From NCBI GenBank assembly GCA_910577815.1, contig CAJTNO010000006.1, positions 21,420 to 85,419 on the forward strand: a DNA stretch of 64,000 bases, written 5' to 3'. Both the position numbers and the translations under genes were made by a program. The DNA comes from an uncultured Christensenella sp. GTDB lineage: Bacteria > Bacillota > Clostridia > Christensenellales > CAG-917. The notes under the pieces were generated by a model that ran no database searches, had not been told where the DNA came from, and saw only the letters and a list, made by a program, of their open reading frames with translations. Of the stretch, positions 16,406 to 24,041 are shown piece by piece (the first letter of the stretch is position 1; the number at the start of each line of letters is the position of its first letter).

Positions 16406-17827
16406 TTATTTTAATACAGACAGCGCGTCGGATATTGTCTTTTCGTACGCTTCCCTGCCGTATTTATCAACCTCGGCTTTATTCTTTTCGCCGTGAGTAA
16501 GACAGCCCGCTCCGCCGATACAGCCGCCTACGCAAGCCATTCCCTCTATAAAGTTGGCGTCAAGCACATTCTTGCTCTTTTTAAGCAATGCGATACGGCA
16601 CTCCTCTATTCCGTCGCAGGAGCAAGCCTTAAGGTCGAAATCCAAGTTCTGTTCCTTTAAGCCCTGAGCTACCGCGTCCGCAAGTCCGCCGCTGCGCGCA
16701 AATATTCTTCCGAAATACGAGGCGTTGTCAAGAACCCCCTCCTCAAGCGCAGTCAAGTCTATATCGCGGCTGTCAATCAGCGCCTGCAACTCCTCAAAGG
16801 TCATCACGGCGTCAACGTACTGCTTGACCTCCTCGCGCTGAACCTCCATCTTCTTTGCCGTGCAGGGACCGATAAACACAATCTTGCAGTCGGGCTCCTT
16901 GTCCTTAAGATACTTGGATATCGTTGCCATAGGCGAAAGATTGCCCGAGATGTACTTTTCAAGGTCGGGGAAATTCTTTTGGATATAGTTTACAAACGCA
17001 GGACAGCAGGAGCTGGTAAGGAATCCGTGTTCCGCAAGCTCCTTAGACTCTGCCTTGGCAACCATATCCGCGCCGAGAGCCGCCTCGATTACCGTAAAGA
17101 AGCCGAGTCTTTTGATACCAGTAATTACCTGTCCGAGCTTGGCATAGGTGAACTGACTGGAAATAGACGGAGCAACTATAGCATAAGTCTTATATTTCGT
17201 ATTGCCGATACTGCCCTTAAGCATATCGATTATTTGCAGAATATACGACTTATCGGTTATCGCGCCGAAGGGACACTGATATACGCACGCTCCGCAGGCT
17301 ATACATTTATCGTTGTCTATATGTGCCGCCTTGGACTCGTCCATACTTATTGCCTTGACCTTGCAGGCGCGCTCGCAGGGACGAATATAATTGTGTATCG
17401 CGCTGTACGGGCAAACCTTGGCGCACATACCGCACTCGACGCATTTGCTCTTGTCAATGTGCGCTACGTGATTGTGGTCGAAGGAGATAGCTCCGCGCTT
17501 GCACACGTCCTCGCAACGGTGAGCAAGACAGCCGCGGCACGCGCTTGTTACCTCGTAACCGCCCATAGGACACTCGTCGCAGGCTATATCTATAACCTGA
17601 ATGACGTTCTCGTTGCGCGGGTCTCCGCCCATAGCGATTTTTACACGCTCGCCGAGAATGGCGCGTTCCTTATAAACGCAGCAGCGCATAGTAGGCTGAG
17701 TGCCGGGAACAATGGTTTTAGGGATGTCGAAGGCAGTCTGGGGAAGTCTGCCCGCCCAAGCCTCGCGCGCGACCTCGCGCAAAACCTTATATTTGAGATA
17801 TTGTACCTTTGTATCAAACTTTTTCAT
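16406..17827 (-). CDS. Monomeric [FeFe]-hydrogenase, group-B-like
   Basis: The 473-residue cytoplasmic iron-sulphur enzyme probably evolves or oxidises H2 with ferredoxin. The N-terminal half has clustered cysteines: CDECPMGG and CRGCLAHRCEDVC (unusual accessory sites), then two ferredoxin motifs CVECGMCAKVCPYSAI and CIACGACVYQCPFGAI. The H-cluster motifs are TSSCCPAF (L1), FIGPCTAKKME (L2) and MACVGGCIGGAGC (L3). The Pro-Ala variant of L1 and the L3 form MACVGGCIGG are those of group B rather than group A enzymes. It is the last gene of a five-gene operon with a sensory homologue and a phosphatase, 9 nt after the phosphatase gene. All four expected cluster cysteines are present. Confidence 0.9.
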   Translation of the reverse strand: MKKFDTKVQYLKYKVLREVAREAWAGRLPQTAFDIPKTIVPGTQPTMRCCVYKERAILGERVKIAMGGDPRNENVIQVIDIACDECPMGGYEVTSACRGCLAHRCEDVCKRGAISFDHNHVAHIDKSKCVECGMCAKVCPYSAIHNYIRPCERACKVKAISMDESKAAHIDNDKCIACGACVYQCPFGAITDKSYILQIIDMLKGSIGNTKYKTYAIVAPSISSQFTYAKLGQVITGIKRLGFFTVIEAALGADMVAKAESKELAEHGFLTSSCCPAFVNYIQKNFPDLEKYISGNLSPMATISKYLKDKEPDCKIVFIGPCTAKKMEVQREEVKQYVDAVMTFEELQALIDSRDIDLTALEEGVLDNASYFGRIFARSGGLADAVAQGLKEQNLDFDLKACSCDGIEECRIALLKKSKNVLDANFIEGMACVGGCIGGAGCLTHGEKNKAEVDKYGREAYEKTISDALSVLK

Positions 17828-17836
17828 AGTACACCT

Positions 17837-19009
17837 TTAGAAATAGCTGACCTTGATTCGCTTGCCCATCTGCTTTAAGCACTCGGACAGCTCCTGAACA
17901 AGGTTCATCTTGATATTGAAATTTATAGGAAGTTCGGGATTCTGATGCGCGGGGTTTACGGCGCGTCCGACATAGAAGTTTATGTCCGTCGCTTCCTCGA
18001 AGAGCAGTCTGCAAATCAGCGACGCTCCGTCGCGCTTGAAGCTCCACTGCTCGTAGGTTTCGTTATCCGCAAGATAATCCTTGGCGTATTGCAAAACCTT
18101 ATTTATCGTAATAACACCCTCGGTAACCAAGTCAACGCCCTCTATCGTTGCGATAGGCGGAACGTCGGACTGCTCGAAATTAAGGCTTGCCCTGAGCGGC
18201 TTGCCGAGGTACTTTGCCGCAATGGAAGCCGTCGTGCCGCCGCACACTATGTGCTTGCCCTCCTTTGAGAAGAACAGCGACATCATATTGTTGCCGTCGT
18301 TGCGGTTGGACGGAGGTCCGAACATCAGGTTCATAGGCTCGCGCTTGCGTATCTTTACCACGCACGCCGTAGCGTCGTCGCCGGGCTTGCCTCCGTAAAG
18401 CTCGTCGCACTTGTCCACAAGAATTGTGGACATAGTTTTTGCGGTATATCCGCCTGCTGCGACCGTTTCCATAAAATCGACAATCTGGTCGCGCTTCCAA
18501 CCGAAATTATACGAGGTCCCGAGCCCTGCGTGCGGACAACCGTCGCTCATAGCAACAATTATATCGCCCTCGCGCAGCTTGATATTTGATTTATATATTC
18601 GCTTGCCTCCGATGTTCATCTCGCGCGTCGGATACTCGTAATTGCTTCCGTCGCGTATAAAAATTGCAAGCGGATTGTCAAACTGAATTAGCTCGGCAAT
18701 ATCGTTTTCGATGAGATGCACTATCGTAAACGTAGAATACGCAATTCCTCTCACCGAGCAAATCGGCAAGGTCTGCGCAATCGTTTCCACGCAATCCTCG
18801 ACGGAAAGCCCCTCGGCGAGCATAGTGGACAAAATCTTAGATGTGAGCGTAGACAAAATACTTGCCTTAACACCGCTTCCAAGACCGTCCGCAAGCACGA
18901 TTACAGAGGAATTTTCGCCCTGCTCCACGATTTCCACGTGGTCGCCGCAAAGCTGCTCTCCTACGTGATTTATACTTTTATAGCCGATATCGGCAAACAA
19001 ATCATTCAT
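17837..19009 (-). CDS. SpoIIE/PP2C-type serine phosphatase of hydrogenase operon
   Basis: The 390-residue protein has a PP2C-like phosphatase domain in residues 1-225 with metal-binding motifs ADGLGSG (Asp), MSDGCPHAG (Asp) and KPGDDATACVV (Asp-Asp). Residues 235-390 form a second region with no motif I recognise (FGPPSNRND, FSKEGKHIVCGGTTASIAAKYLG). It overlaps the sensory hydrogenase gene by 8 nt and precedes the catalytic hydrogenase. Phosphatases of this kind accompany PAS-containing sensory [FeFe]-hydrogenases in several Clostridia, so a redox- or H2-controlled dephosphorylation step is the likely role; the target is unknown. Confidence 0.85.
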   Translation of the reverse strand: MNDLFADIGYKSINHVGEQLCGDHVEIVEQGENSSVIVLADGLGSGVKASILSTLTSKILSTMLAEGLSVEDCVETIAQTLPICSVRGIAYSTFTIVHLIENDIAELIQFDNPLAIFIRDGSNYEYPTREMNIGGKRIYKSNIKLREGDIIVAMSDGCPHAGLGTSYNFGWKRDQIVDFMETVAAGGYTAKTMSTILVDKCDELYGGKPGDDATACVVKIRKREPMNLMFGPPSNRNDGNNMMSLFFSKEGKHIVCGGTTASIAAKYLGKPLRASLNFEQSDVPPIATIEGVDLVTEGVITINKVLQYAKDYLADNETYEQWSFKRDGASLICRLLFEEATDINFYVGRAVNPAHQNPELPINFNIKMNLVQELSECLKQMGKRIKVSYF

Positions 19010-20672
19010 TTTGTATAGAATCCTTCAGCTTAGTAAGCGCGATTTTGGTTTCCGCTGCAGTTTCGCCGAGCAGCGAAGCAATCTCCTGAACTATACGCAT
19101 CTGCTTATCCACGACCTTGTCGGCAGTTTCAACGGTACGGCGGTTGATTTCCTCCTTCTCGCCTCGCACCTTCTCCTCCTCGGTCACGTCGCGCATAATG
19201 CAAATTATCAGCTTGGACGCGGCGTCATACACAACGGTCTGCTCCACATAACGCTTATACTCGATAAGATACACTCTTTGATTGTGTACGCTTCTGCCCG
19301 ATTGCAAAACCTGCATAAACACCTGCGGATTTAGTATACGCACAACCTGCTCGCCGAGAATATCCATTTCCGACCTGAGGTTTGTTATCTGCATAGCCGC
19401 GCGGTTAATCTGCTGAACCTCGAGCTTATCGTTAAGCACTATTATTCCGTTGGGAGTGTTGTTTACAATGCTGTCGGAAAAGCTCTCCGCCTTATCCTTG
19501 AGGAAGGGCAGACACATAGATATTTCCGCCTTGCCCTGTAGGATAGCGATTGCCTTTTCGCGGCAGGTATTGTATCCGCAGGAGCCGCAGTTAAGCTCGT
19601 CCTCTCTACGGTTTTTGCCCATCTGTCTTAGTACGCTTGAAATCTCCGTTTCGGTAGGAGCAACCACGTGCCTGTCGATAACGCCGAACAGCTTACGAAT
19701 ATCCTGAGCCGCCGGCTGAGCGACGTCAAAATCCTTTTTACCCGCATACTCGGAAATAACCGTATAATCCTTGATAGGCGAGCGCGCCTCCATAGCGGGA
19801 CCGCCTATACAGCTTCCTACGCAAGCGGACATCTCTATAAAGCATTTATGTATTTTTCCGCTTTCTATATCCTTAAGCGCGGCAATACAGTTATCCACAC
19901 CGTCCAACGCTATATAGGAATAGCCTTCGGCGTTCTGCGCCATAGTTTTGAGCACTCCGCCCGTTGTCGGGAAAAATCTTGCCCTGCTCTCCTCCGATTT
20001 GTCGGAGACGGCTTCAACCTCGATATGCTCGTCCTTAAGCCACTGCGAAAGCTCCTCGAAGGTAAGCACCGCGTCAACCAAGTCCTCGTATTTCTGAGCC
20101 TCGTCCTTTTTGGATACGCAGGGACCGATAAATACCGTCTTTGCGTTGGGAGCCTTCTTTTTCAGCTCCGTGCAATGCGCCTGCATAGGAGAAAGCACGT
20201 CCGCAAGATACTTAAGCGACGACGGGAAGTATTTTTGAATGAGCAAATTGACAGAGTGACAGCAGGAGGAAATGACTATATCGCGCTTTTCCTCGTTAAG
20301 CAGTCTGTCATACTCGCGCTTTACTATCGTAGCTCCTATAGCGGTCTCCTCAACGTCCTTGAAGCCGAGCTTCTTGATGGCGGTGCGCATAGCCTCTATG
20401 CCCGCTCCGCCGTAGTTGGCGATAAAGGACGGCGCAAGGCTGACGTACACGGGGTCGCCGGACTGGATAAGCACCTTTGCCTTTTCCCTCTCGCTGTTTA
20501 TCTCCTTGGCGTTTTGAGGACAGACGACGAGGCAGTGTCCGCAGAGAATGCACTCGTCCGAAATAATATGCGCCTGATTTGCCGAAAATCTGATAGATTT
20601 TACGGGACAGTGGCGAATACATTTATAGCAGTTTTTGCAATTAGATTTTTTTAAAGTAAGGCAGTCGGACAT
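19002..20672 (-). CDS. Sensory [FeFe]-hydrogenase-like protein with PAS domain
   Basis: The 556-residue protein has, in order, two ferredoxin motifs (CKNCYKCIRHCPV, CILCGHCLVVCPQ), an H-cluster domain with ISSCCHSVN (L1), FIGPCVSKKDE (L2) and SACVGSCIGGPAM (L3), an Fe-S motif CGSCGYNTCREKAI near residue 370, a PAS domain (about 405-510: NTPNGIIVLNDKLEVQQIN) and a C-terminal helical coil. L1 has His-Ser where catalytic enzymes have Pro-Gly/Ala, as in the sensory group (HydS-like). It most likely senses H2 or redox state and signals through the phosphatase that follows, rather than turning over H2. It starts 2 nt after the upstream ferredoxin gene. Confidence 0.88.
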   Translation of the reverse strand: MSDCLTLKKSNCKNCYKCIRHCPVKSIRFSANQAHIISDECILCGHCLVVCPQNAKEINSEREKAKVLIQSGDPVYVSLAPSFIANYGGAGIEAMRTAIKKLGFKDVEETAIGATIVKREYDRLLNEEKRDIVISSCCHSVNLLIQKYFPSSLKYLADVLSPMQAHCTELKKKAPNAKTVFIGPCVSKKDEAQKYEDLVDAVLTFEELSQWLKDEHIEVEAVSDKSEESRARFFPTTGGVLKTMAQNAEGYSYIALDGVDNCIAALKDIESGKIHKCFIEMSACVGSCIGGPAMEARSPIKDYTVISEYAGKKDFDVAQPAAQDIRKLFGVIDRHVVAPTETEISSVLRQMGKNRREDELNCGSCGYNTCREKAIAILQGKAEISMCLPFLKDKAESFSDSIVNNTPNGIIVLNDKLEVQQINRAAMQITNLRSEMDILGEQVVRILNPQVFMQVLQSGRSVHNQRVYLIEYKRYVEQTVVYDAASKLIICIMRDVTEEEKVRGEKEEINRRTVETADKVVDKQMRIVQEIASLLGETAAETKIALTKLKDSIQNE

Positions 20673-20674
20673 AT

Positions 20675-20938
20675 TTAAACCTCCGAATTTTTAATAGCCG
20701 TCATTATCGTATTTTCAAAGAAATCGCGGAAATTATCGCGGGTAATACCCGTATAAACCTCCTCGTCCACCTTGACCGAAACGCCTACGCGGTTGCACTT
20801 GCCGCAGCAAAAGCACCCCGAAAGCACCACTTCGTCCTCAAGATGATGCTTTTCAACCTCTTTCTGAATAAGCTCTACAATTTCGGGCGCGCCGGTCAGA
20901 TGACAGGAGCTGCCCACGCATACGTCTATGAACACCAT
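20675..20938 (-). CDS. Thioredoxin-like [2Fe-2S] ferredoxin
   Basis: The 87-residue protein has the NuoE-type C-x4-C...C-x3-C layout: CVGSSCHLTG near the N-terminus and CFCCGKCNRVGVSVKV in the middle, with an extra Cys. It probably passes electrons within the hydrogenase set. Length and motif match stand-alone thioredoxin-fold ferredoxins. It is a paralogue of the neighbouring 79-residue gene, two bases away. Confidence 0.85.
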   Translation of the reverse strand: MVFIDVCVGSSCHLTGAPEIVELIQKEVEKHHLEDEVVLSGCFCCGKCNRVGVSVKVDEEVYTGITRDNFRDFFENTIMTAIKNSEV

Positions 20939-20940
20939 AA

Positions 20941-21180
20941 TTATAACGCTCCGAGTACGTAAGTGTCAAAGAATTCGCCGACGGAATCCGGCTTTACCGA
21001 ATGGAACTCTCCGTCCACGGTTACGCAAACTCCCTCGCGGCATCTGCCCATACAGAAGGTGCTTGCAAGCTCCACCTTATCCTGAAGCCCGTTATCCTCT
21101 ACAAGCTGCTGTATCTGCTCGACAACAGGACGCGAGCCGTGTACGTGACAGGAGCTTCCTATACAAATGGTAATTTTCAT
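20941..21180 (-). CDS. Thioredoxin-like [2Fe-2S] ferredoxin, first gene of hydrogenase operon
   Basis: The 79-residue protein carries CIGSSCHVHGSRPV and TFCMGRCREGVCVTVD, the four cysteines of the thioredoxin-like [2Fe-2S] fold. It is 40-50 percent alike by eye to the following gene, so the pair arose by tandem duplication. GAGAGGATT precedes ATG 21180, and the promoter is about 35 nt upstream of that. It is predicted to bring electrons to or from the sensory or catalytic hydrogenase. Confidence 0.85.
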   Translation of the reverse strand: MKITICIGSSCHVHGSRPVVEQIQQLVEDNGLQDKVELASTFCMGRCREGVCVTVDGEFHSVKPDSVGEFFDTYVLGAL

Positions 21181-21205
21181 AATAATCCTCTCTCAGTAAA
21201 CTTGT

Positions 21206-21227
21206 AAGATAAATTATAATTTATCTT
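21206..21227. promoter_or_regulatory. 22-bp perfect palindrome over the hydrogenase operon -10 box
   Basis: The two 11-nt halves AAGATAAATTA and TAATTTATCTT are exact reverse complements. The palindrome covers the -10 hexamer of the operon promoter, so a bound dimer would block RNA polymerase. It does not match the Rex consensus (TTGTTAA-n4-TTAACAA), so the regulator is unknown. Confidence 0.65.
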
Positions 21228-21241
21228 GCCTAAAAAATCAA
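21213..21241 (-). promoter_or_regulatory. Promoter of the hydrogenase operon
   Basis: On the minus strand, -35 TTGATT (21236-21241) and a consensus -10 TATAAT (21213-21218) are exactly 17 bp apart. The -35 box lies in the T tract of the adhE terminator, so the end of one transcript and the start of the next are fused. Confidence 0.75.
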
Positions 21242-21267
21242 TAGGCGTGTATTTCTACACGCCTATT
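21240..21267 (-). terminator. adhE intrinsic terminator
   Basis: A 12-bp perfect stem (AATAGGCGTGTA / TACACGCCTATT) with a four-base loop lies 12 nt after the adhE stop and is followed on the minus strand by GATTTTTT. Confidence 0.9.
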
Positions 21268-21278
21268 ATGTTTTGTAC

Positions 21279-23888
21279 TTATTTGCCGTAATAGGCGTTT
21301 AGATACATCTGCTTGATTTCGCTCATCAACGGATATCTCGGATTCGCGCCTGTGCACTGGTCGTCGAACGCCTGCTCTACCATATCGTCGAGGGAGTCGA
21401 GGAACACCTTTTCGTCGATGCCGTAATCCTTGATGCAGGGCTTGATACCTACCTTAGCTTTGAGCTTATCGAGCTCGGCGATAAGGTTCTCAAGCTTTTC
21501 GGAGTCGTTCTTGCCGGTAATTCCAAGATAATCTGCAACCTCTGCGTATCTTGCGAGAGTGTGCGGATGGTCGTACTGCGGGAACGTACCCATCTTTGCG
21601 GGGACCTCCGAAGCGTTGAAGCGAAGCACCTCGTCAATCATAAGCGCGTTGGCTACGCCGTGCGGCAGATGATGGAATGCGCCAAGCTTGTGAGCCATAG
21701 AGTGGCAGACTCCGAGGAAGGCGTTTGCAAAAGCCATACCCGCCATAGTTGCGGCGTTGCCCATCTTCTCTCTTGCGATGGGGTCGTTGGGACCGTTGTC
21801 GTAAGCTCTGGGCAGGAACTCGAATATCATCTTAAGTGCGCGCAGCGCGATACCGTCGGTATAATCCGTTGCAAGCATAGAAGCGTAAGCCTCGAGAGCG
21901 TGAGTTACCGCGTCGATACCGGACGCCGCCGTAAGTCCCTTAGGCGCGTTCATCATCAAATCGGGGTCTACGATTGCGATGTTAGGCATAAGCTCGTAGT
22001 CGGCAAGAGGATACTTGACGCCCGTCTGCTCGTCGGTGATAACCGCAAACGGAGTCACCTCGCTTCCCGTACCCGCAGAGGTAGGAATTGCAATAAATGT
22101 AGCCTTGTCGCCCATCTTGGGGAAGGTATAAACTCTTTTTCTGATATCGATAAAGCGCATAGCGAGGTCGAGGAAGTTTACTTCGGGATGCTCGTAGAGA
22201 ACCCACATAATCTTACCTGCGTCCATAGCGGAGCCGCCGCCGACTGCGATGATGACGTCGGGGTTGAATGCGCGCATAGCCTCGGCACCCTCCTTGGCGC
22301 AAGCGAGCGTCGGGTCGGGAGCTACGTTGAAGAACGTGCTGTGCGTAATACCCATCTCGTCAAGCTTGTCGGTGATTGCCTTGGTATAGCCGTTGTTGTA
22401 AAGGAAGCTGTCGGTTACGACAAACGCCTTTTTCTTGTTATATACTGCGCTAAGCTCGCTGAGTGCAACGGGCAGGCAGCCTTTTTTGAAGTATACTTTC
22501 TGCGGCGCTCTGAACCACAACATATTCTCTCTCCTCTCCGCGACGGTTTTGATGTTCAAAAGATGTTTAACGCCTACGTTTTCGCTGACGCTGTTACCGC
22601 CCCAGCTTCCGCAACCGAGCGTAAGCGAAGGCAGAAGCTTAAAGTTGTACAAGTCGCCGATACCGCCCTGGGACGACGGCGTGTTGATGAGCATACGGCA
22701 GGTTTTCATAGCCGTCTCCCACTTGTCCATCTTTTCCGTTTGAGTGAGTTGATTGATATAGAGGCTGGACGTATGACCGTAACCGCCGTCTGCAATGAGC
22801 TTTTCAGCCTTAGCCACTGCGTCGTCGAAATCCTCCGCCTTGTACATAGCAAGCACGGGAGAAAGCTTCTCGTGAGCAAATTCCTCCTCGAGCTCTACGC
22901 TTTCTACCTCGCCGATAAGCACCTTGGTCGCCTTGGGAACCTTGACGCCTGCCATTTCGGCTATTGTATGCGCCTTCTGTCCTACGATTTTTGCGTTGAG
23001 CGCGCCGTTGATAAGAATGGTCTTGCGCACCTTATCGGTCTCCTCCGCATTGAGGAAGTAAGCGCCCCTTGCCTTAATCTCTTTCTTGAATTTGTCGTAT
23101 ACGCCCTTGAGTACGATAACGGACTGCTCGCTTGCGCAAATCATACCGTTGTCGAAGGTCTTGGAGTGGAGTATCGAGGACGCGGCAAGCACGATATCCG
23201 CGCTGTCGTCAACGATTGCGGGAGTGTTGCCCGCGCCTACGCCCACAGCGGGCTTACCGCTGGAGTAAGCGGATTTAACCATACCGGGACCGCCCGTAGC
23301 AAGGATGAGGTCCGCCTCGCCCATAAGCTGTGCGGAAAGAGGAACGGTGGGCTGGTCAATCCAACCTACGATATTTTCGGGAGCGCCGGCCTTGACCGCC
23401 GCCTCGTAAACAATTTTTGCAGCCTCTATCGTGCAGCCCTTCGCGCGGGGATGCGGCGAGAAGATGATGCCGTTACGTGTTTTAAGAGCAATAAGCGCCT
23501 TGAAGATAGCGGTTGACGTGGGGTTTGTCGTAGGAACGACAGCCGCGATTACGCCGACGGGCTCGGCAATCTTTTTGATGCCGTAGGCCTTGTCCTCCTC
23601 TATCACTCCGCAGGTCTTGGTTGTGCGGAAGGCATTGTAAATATACTCGGACGCATAGTGGTTTTTGATAACCTTATCTTCGACGATACCCATACCGGTC
23701 TCCTCGACAGCCATCTTGGCAAGAGGAATTCTCGCCTGGTTGGCGGCCATAGAAGCCTCGAAGAAAATCTTATCCACCTGCTCTTGCGTGAAAGTGGCAA
23801 ATTGACGTTGCGCTTCTCTGACCTTGGCAATCAGTTCGCGCAAGCTCTCTTCGCTGTTGACAATAGAAAGATTTTTTTTCATACCCAT
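21279..23888 (-). CDS. adhE: Bifunctional acetaldehyde-CoA/alcohol dehydrogenase
   Basis: The 869-residue cytoplasmic enzyme reduces acetyl-CoA to acetaldehyde and then ethanol with NADH. The N-terminal aldehyde dehydrogenase half has the CoA-type catalytic Cys in FDNGMICASEQSVIV and the NAD loop VGVGAGNTPAIVDD. The C-terminal iron-dependent alcohol dehydrogenase half (from about residue 450) has GGGSAMDAGKIMW and the metal-binding SGIDAVTHALEAY and CHSMAHKLGAFHHLPHG. Length is normal for AdhE (860-890). An ATG lies two codons inside the first and could also serve. It has its own promoter and terminator and stands beside the hydrogenase operon, so ethanol and H2 are competing sinks for electrons. 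Confidence 0.97.
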   Translation of the reverse strand: MGMKKNLSIVNSEESLRELIAKVREAQRQFATFTQEQVDKIFFEASMAANQARIPLAKMAVEETGMGIVEDKVIKNHYASEYIYNAFRTTKTCGVIEEDKAYGIKKIAEPVGVIAAVVPTTNPTSTAIFKALIALKTRNGIIFSPHPRAKGCTIEAAKIVYEAAVKAGAPENIVGWIDQPTVPLSAQLMGEADLILATGGPGMVKSAYSSGKPAVGVGAGNTPAIVDDSADIVLAASSILHSKTFDNGMICASEQSVIVLKGVYDKFKKEIKARGAYFLNAEETDKVRKTILINGALNAKIVGQKAHTIAEMAGVKVPKATKVLIGEVESVELEEEFAHEKLSPVLAMYKAEDFDDAVAKAEKLIADGGYGHTSSLYINQLTQTEKMDKWETAMKTCRMLINTPSSQGGIGDLYNFKLLPSLTLGCGSWGGNSVSENVGVKHLLNIKTVAERRENMLWFRAPQKVYFKKGCLPVALSELSAVYNKKKAFVVTDSFLYNNGYTKAITDKLDEMGITHSTFFNVAPDPTLACAKEGAEAMRAFNPDVIIAVGGGSAMDAGKIMWVLYEHPEVNFLDLAMRFIDIRKRVYTFPKMGDKATFIAIPTSAGTGSEVTPFAVITDEQTGVKYPLADYELMPNIAIVDPDLMMNAPKGLTAASGIDAVTHALEAYASMLATDYTDGIALRALKMIFEFLPRAYDNGPNDPIAREKMGNAATMAGMAFANAFLGVCHSMAHKLGAFHHLPHGVANALMIDEVLRFNASEVPAKMGTFPQYDHPHTLARYAEVADYLGITGKNDSEKLENLIAELDKLKAKVGIKPCIKDYGIDEKVFLDSLDDMVEQAFDDQCTGANPRYPLMSEIKQMYLNAYYGK

Positions 23889-23941
23889 ATTTCCTTATTA
23901 TTTATTTACCGAATTTAATTCGATAAGTTTTTATCGATATC

Positions 23942-23970
23942 ATTTTACTTTTATAATCGTATTTTGTCAA
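23942..23970 (-). promoter_or_regulatory. adhE promoter
   Basis: On the minus strand, TTGACA (23965-23970) and TAAAAT (23942-23947) are 17 bp apart, with a leader of about 50 nt. CGATAA-GTTT-TTATCG at 23921-23936 in the leader is a possible operator or small hairpin. Confidence 0.65.
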
Positions 23971-23987
23971 CAAATTTCCTATAAAAA

Positions 23988-24018
23988 TATTCGGAACACA
24001 CATTTCGTGTTCCGAATA
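23988..24018 (-). terminator. Intrinsic terminator after the M28-like gene
   Basis: A 12-bp stem (TATTCGGAACAC / GTGTTCCGAATA) with a 7-nt loop lies 24 nt after the stop at 24042, with a T tract on the minus strand side. Confidence 0.88.
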
Positions 24019-24041
24019 GCTTAAAACTCAGATATGCGCGC

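Noticed and set aside
21206..21227. Rex (redox repressor) operator upstream of the hydrogenase operon
   Set aside because: The palindrome lacks the TTGTTAA or TTGTGA half-site; only the position fits. I keep it as an unknown operator.
21561..23516. Long open frame (over 600 codons) on the plus strand opposite adhE
   Set aside because: It is the antisense shadow of a GC-rich, well-conserved gene; it has no ribosome site and a Cys/His/Arg-rich composition typical of shadows.
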